This document shows, piece after piece, positions 6,659 to 10,014 of a stretch of DNA of 10,014 bases. The notes below the pieces were generated by a model. That model worked only from the letters and a program-made list of their open reading frames with translations. It was not told the DNA's origin and searched no databases. Both the position numbers and the translations under genes were made by a program. This DNA is from Bacteroidota bacterium (GTDB lineage Bacteria > Bacteroidota > Bacteroidia > Cytophagales > Cyclobacteriaceae). The stretch is taken from NCBI GenBank assembly GCA_023417955.1, contig JAEZDW010000205.1:1-10014 (forward strand). Reading direction: 5' to 3'. The stretch's first letter is position 1. Every line of letters begins with the position of its first letter.

Positions 6659-9600
6659 CTACTTTTTCCCGGTTTGTCTTTCCTCTTCAAATCGTTTCAC
6701 CAGGTATTCGATTCCGCGCAACGGAATGATTGTCCAGTCCGGACGGGCGTTAAGTTCATATCCGAGTTCGTAAATCGCCTTTTCGAGCAAGAATGTACGA
6801 ATTAGTACGCCTTGTTCATATGACAATTTGGTGCCCATCCCCATCCTCTCCATGTAGGCACCCAGGTAGAACCGACTAACATAATGTTGCCACTGATCCG
6901 CCCACGCCTCAAGCAGTTCCATGTCGCGTTCGCGGTAGTTTTCATTAAGCAGAATTTTGCCGAACGCCGCGTAGTGAATGGATCGCATCATGCCGGCAAC
7001 ATCCTTAAGAGCGTTCTTTTTCAAACGGCGCTCACTAAATGAAAATCCCGGCTCGCCTTCAAAGTCGATAATAACAAAGTCGCTTCCCGTAAATAACACC
7101 TGGCCCAGATGGTAGTCGCCGTGTATCCGCGTTTTTACCGCGCTAATTTTAATCTGGTAGATTTCGCTGAATGCTTCAAGGATTGCATCCTCCTGACCGA
7201 GAATTTGTTTCGCCAGCTCCTGAATTGACGCCGGCAGCTTCGAAAGCGAGGTCTCCAGCAAACTGAAGCGATCACGAACCAGCTTGCGCAGCGACGAATA
7301 CATTGAGCGCTGGTAATTCGCCGTAAAGTTCTCCGGTGTAAAAGCCGGATCCGACTTCCCGGACGATAAGGCGATGTGCATTTCGGCCGTGCGCTGTCCC
7401 AGCCGAACGATCCTTTCGTAAAATCCTTTTCCGATGAGATCCTGGATTTCATCTGGTGCTTCCTCGAAACGTATCGACGGCTTGTTGATCAGCCTGGGCA
7501 CCTTCATTCCTTTGGCTTTCGCAATCACGCGTTCGTAAAAACGTCCTACGGAATCAACAGTCATTACCCAGGCATCACCCTGATTCTCGACTTTTTCCTG
7601 CAACAGCCCAAATACGATAGTCTTACCCTCGGCATCGCGGTATTCAATTCCGCCGGCATACTTGGGCGAATTCCTGAACGAAGTCTGCTCCGAAAGGAAG
7701 CGCACTATTTCAAGGTCGGGATTTATTTCCTTCTCAAGCTTGCGATAGAATTTGAAGAAGTACTTATCGTTATAGATGATGGCTGTGTTGCTCTGATCAG
7801 CCTTAAGTATTTTGGAATCAACGGCCCTGGAAGAAGACGCCTTGGAGAACATACTCGAATTGAATTCAAGCACACCGCCTTCATCATCACGGATTCGCAA
7901 TTCCTTGTCCATACTCAAGAAGAGAAAATCACGAAACACTCTGTCGTAACTGCTGTCCATGATGAAGCCCGCCTTGTTTTGTATCTCGGCGCGGCATACA
8001 ACGCTCTGCGCATTATATTCAACACGTTCAAGAATACTGTCCGAAGGGGCAAACGTAAGTGGCAGGAAATACAACTCTGGCAACCGTTGTACATAATGCA
8101 CCTCAACAATACAAAGGAAGTGAGTATCCCCTTCCACCTTGAGTGGAATGATCTTGTGCAGCGATGTTTTGTTTATCGCCTTTGCCTTTCCTCCAAACCA
8201 CCGGCATTTCTTCATGAATGGTGGCAGGATACGGCGCTCGATATCACGAACCTCGTTATAGTTGTAAAGCAGTCGCTCCCAGGAAATATCGGTTTTAACC
8301 AATGGAAGTTCGCCGCTGGCTTCTGCCTTAGTTTTCTTTTCGGCTTTGTCTATCTGCAGCCAAAAGTACCCATAAGGGCCAATGGTAATTGAGTATTCGC
8401 CCTCGCCCACGTTCAGGAAGCGGTTTTGGCTGAATACTTCCGTAACGTCAGCGTCTTTATATCCGGAAAGGTCAAGAACGGTTGCCTGCGAAAATTGCGA
8501 AAGGTTAGCGACAACGATGATTACCTGCTTGTCAAGTGTACGTGCAAAAGCGAGTACCTTGGCATTTGAACCCTCAATAAACTTCATATCGCCCCTTCCG
8601 AAAATGTTGAGGCGTTTGCGCATAGCGATGACGTTCTTCATCCACCAAAGCAGCGATGACGGGTTTTCTTCCTGCGTTTGAACGTTGATGGATTCATGGC
8701 GAAAAACAGGATCAGTTATCACCGGAAGGAAAAGCCGCTGCGGATTGGCAGATGAAAATCCCGCATTCAGATTCATATTCCACTGCATCGGTGTGCGTAC
8801 ACCAAAGCGATCACCGAGATATACGTTGTCGCCCATTCCTATTTCGTCACCGTAGTAGATTACGGGCGTTCCCGGTAATGAGAACAAGATTGTATTCAGC
8901 AATTCAATTTTACGCCGGTCGTTGTTGAGCAGCGGTGCCAGTCGGCGGCGTATACCGGAATTGAACTTGGTGTCGGAATCAGATGCATATGCCTTAAGCA
9001 GGTAATCTTTCTCCTCTTCAGTAACCATCTCAAGTCCAAGTTCATCGTGATTCCTCAGGAACAGTGCCCATTGACTGTTAGGTGGAGTTTCAGGAGTCTG
9101 CTCAATGATGTCGATAATCGGATACGTATCTTCCGTACGCAACGCCAGGAATATGCGCGGCATAAGCGGAAAGTTGAAATTCATGTGGCACTCCTGTCCA
9201 TCACCAAAATACGTGGCAGCATCCTCAGGCCACAAGTTGGCTTCTGCGATCAGAATCCGATCCTTATAATACTTGTCAATGTGCGCCCGCAGGCGCCTAA
9301 GAAACTGGTGCGTTTGTGGAAGATTTTCACAACTGGTGCCTTCTTCTTCGAACAGATACGGCACCGACGAAAGTCGAAAGCCATCGACACCCATCTTCAT
9401 CCAGAAGTCGACAATCTTGATCATTTCAAGCTGCACTTCTGCGTTCTCGAAATTCAATTCGGGTTGATGTCTGTAGAACCGGTGCCAGTAATAGGCCTTT
9501 GCTTCCGGGTCCCACGTCCAGTTGGAGGATTCAGCATCGGTGAATATAACACGTGCTTCCTTGTATTTATCAGGCGTGTCACTCCAAACATAGTAATCGC

Positions 9601-9991
9601 GGAAACGCGACCCTGGTTTTGATCTTCGCGCACGCCTAAACCAGGGATGCTGATCAGATGTATGGTTGAGAATAAGTTCGGTTATCACACGAATTCCCCT
9701 GCGATGTGCTTCTTTCAGAAGTTGTTTGAAGTCTGCAAGCGATCCATAATCAGGGTGAACATCGGTATGATCGGTAACGTCGAATCCATCGTCTTTTAAC
9801 GGCGAGGGATAAAACGGAAGCAGCCAAAGTGTATTGACGCCGAGGTCTTCGATGTAATCAAGTTTCTGTTGTAATCCGACAAAATCACCTATGCCGTCTC
9901 CGTCGCTGTCGAAAAACGCGCGAACAGAAACTTCGTAGAAAACCGCGTCTTTAAACCAGAGGGGGTCGCCTCCGTTTTTGGAAACACTCAT
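6659..9991 (-). CDS. Trehalose synthase-like (GH13) / maltokinase fusion; trehalose synthase nucleophile missing
   Basis: A 1110-residue two-domain cytosolic protein. Residues about 1-545 are a GH13 trehalose synthase (TreS) domain, the trehalose-maltose isomerase; about 570-1105 are maltokinase (Pep2/Mak), which makes maltose-1-phosphate from ATP and maltose. A Lys/Glu-rich linker (about 548-562) joins them. TreS landmarks: YEVSVRAFFDSDGDG (19-33), ELILNHTSDQHPWF (105-118), YYVWSDTPDKY (133-143), IAEANLWPED (248-257; acid/base Glu250) and LRNHDEL (312-318; His315-Asp316). The nucleophile motif is changed: DGFRLSSVPYL has Ser208-Ser209 (codons TCG TCG, 9365-9370) where DGFRLDAVPYL is usual, so isomerase activity is doubtful. 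Maltokinase landmarks are intact: RWFGGKA (597-603), Lys747 in FFKFYR, Glu761, IHGDYHLGQ (956-964; catalytic Asp959) and DFEGEP (976-981; metal-binding Asp976). The ATG at 9989-9991 is close to the expected TreS N-terminus; no Shine-Dalgarno is seen in the 23 bases before it. It leads into glgB, 32 bases on. Confidence 0.95.
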   Translation of the reverse strand: MSVSKNGGDPLWFKDAVFYEVSVRAFFDSDGDGIGDFVGLQQKLDYIEDLGVNTLWLLPFYPSPLKDDGFDVTDHTDVHPDYGSLADFKQLLKEAHRRGIRVITELILNHTSDQHPWFRRARRSKPGSRFRDYYVWSDTPDKYKEARVIFTDAESSNWTWDPEAKAYYWHRFYRHQPELNFENAEVQLEMIKIVDFWMKMGVDGFRLSSVPYLFEEEGTSCENLPQTHQFLRRLRAHIDKYYKDRILIAEANLWPEDAATYFGDGQECHMNFNFPLMPRIFLALRTEDTYPIIDIIEQTPETPPNSQWALFLRNHDELGLEMVTEEEKDYLLKAYASDSDTKFNSGIRRRLAPLLNNDRRKIELLNTILFSLPGTPVIYYGDEIGMGDNVYLGDRFGVRTPMQWNMNLNAGFSSANPQRLFLPVITDPVFRHESINVQTQEENPSSLLWWMKNVIAMRKRLNIFGRGDMKFIEGSNAKVLAFARTLDKQVIIVVANLSQFSQATVLDLSGYKDADVTEVFSQNRFLNVGEGEYSITIGPYGYFWLQIDKAEKKTKAEASGELPLVKTDISWERLLYNYNEVRDIERRILPPFMKKCRWFGGKAKAINKTSLHKIIPLKVEGDTHFLCIVEVHYVQRLPELYFLPLTFAPSDSILERVEYNAQSVVCRAEIQNKAGFIMDSSYDRVFRDFLFLSMDKELRIRDDEGGVLEFNSSMFSKASSSRAVDSKILKADQSNTAIIYNDKYFFKFYRKLEKEINPDLEIVRFLSEQTSFRNSPKYAGGIEYRDAEGKTIVFGLLQEKVENQGDAWVMTVDSVGRFYERVIAKAKGMKVPRLINKPSIRFEEAPDEIQDLIGKGFYERIVRLGQRTAEMHIALSSGKSDPAFTPENFTANYQRSMYSSLRKLVRDRFSLLETSLSKLPASIQELAKQILGQEDAILEAFSEIYQIKISAVKTRIHGDYHLGQVLFTGSDFVIIDFEGEPGFSFSERRLKKNALKDVAGMMRSIHYAAFGKILLNENYRERDMELLEAWADQWQHYVSRFYLGAYMERMGMGTKLSYEQGVLIRTFLLEKAIYELGYELNARPDWTIIPLRGIEYLVKRFEEERQTGKK

Positions 9992-10014
9992 GGTTATAAG
10001 TAGGATTCGTGGAT

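Noticed and set aside
7376..8392. 338-codon open frame on the + strand, opposite the TreS-maltokinase gene
   Set aside because: It lies in exact codon register antisense to the maltokinase part, where scarcity of TTA, CTA and TCA codons in the real gene produces long empty frames. Its product shows no recognisable motif, and the - strand protein has clear family motifs throughout.
9350..9400. A compensated frameshift as the cause of Ser-Ser at the nucleophile
   Set aside because: Residues on both sides (GVDGFRL before, VPYLFEEEGT after) match the family in the same frame, and no shifted reading of the intervening bases gives Asp-Ala.
9047..9622. 191-codon open frame on the + strand opposite the TreS domain
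   Set aside because: Codon-register antisense shadow; the - strand has the complete trehalose synthase motif series here.
1..10014. Mobile elements, CRISPR arrays, tRNA/rRNA genes or long direct repeats
   Set aside because: Reading both strands showed no regularly spaced repeats, transposase motifs, terminal inverted repeats or tRNA-like cloverleafs; nearly all bases are coding.

Overview
The window reads like a chromosomal segment of a Bacteroidota-type bacterium (inferred, not proven). The clues are the GVGAANGNYYKGTIE-style glucokinase, the GH57/DUF3536 protein, the single-chain trehalose synthase-maltokinase, and starts without clear Shine-Dalgarno sequences. It is densely coding, with no tRNA, rRNA, mobile element or CRISPR array visible.

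Layout: a 5'-truncated ROK-family sugar kinase (glucokinase-like) runs on the + strand at 1-783. Everything else is on the - strand and, in transcription order from the right edge, is: a 1110-residue trehalose synthase-like/maltokinase fusion (9991-6659); the GH13 branching enzyme GlgB (6626-4671); a 798-residue GH57/DUF3536 protein starting at TTG (4627-2231); a 183-residue single-span membrane protein (2159-1608); and an overlapping multi-span HTTM-like membrane protein (1624 or 1621 to 764). The last gene ends 20 bases inside the convergent ROK gene. All gaps are 71 bases or less, so the three glucan genes look like one operon, with the two membrane genes possibly at its tail.

Functionally, the large genes fit glycogen/alpha-glucan metabolism by the maltose-1-phosphate (GlgE) route. 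Trehalose synthase makes maltose, maltokinase phosphorylates it, GlgE (not in this window) polymerises maltose-1-phosphate, and GlgB adds branches. The GH57 protein probably trims or rearranges alpha-glucan.

The most notable observation is that the trehalose synthase half lacks the GH13 catalytic nucleophile. The usual DGFRLDAVPYL motif reads DGFRLSSVPYL, with Ser-Ser at residues 208-209, while the acid/base Glu250, the His315-Asp316 pair and the maltokinase active site are intact. This suggests a pseudo-isomerase domain acting as scaffold or regulator of a working maltokinase, or an altered chemistry. The HTTM-like/small membrane protein pair is the least understood part of the window.
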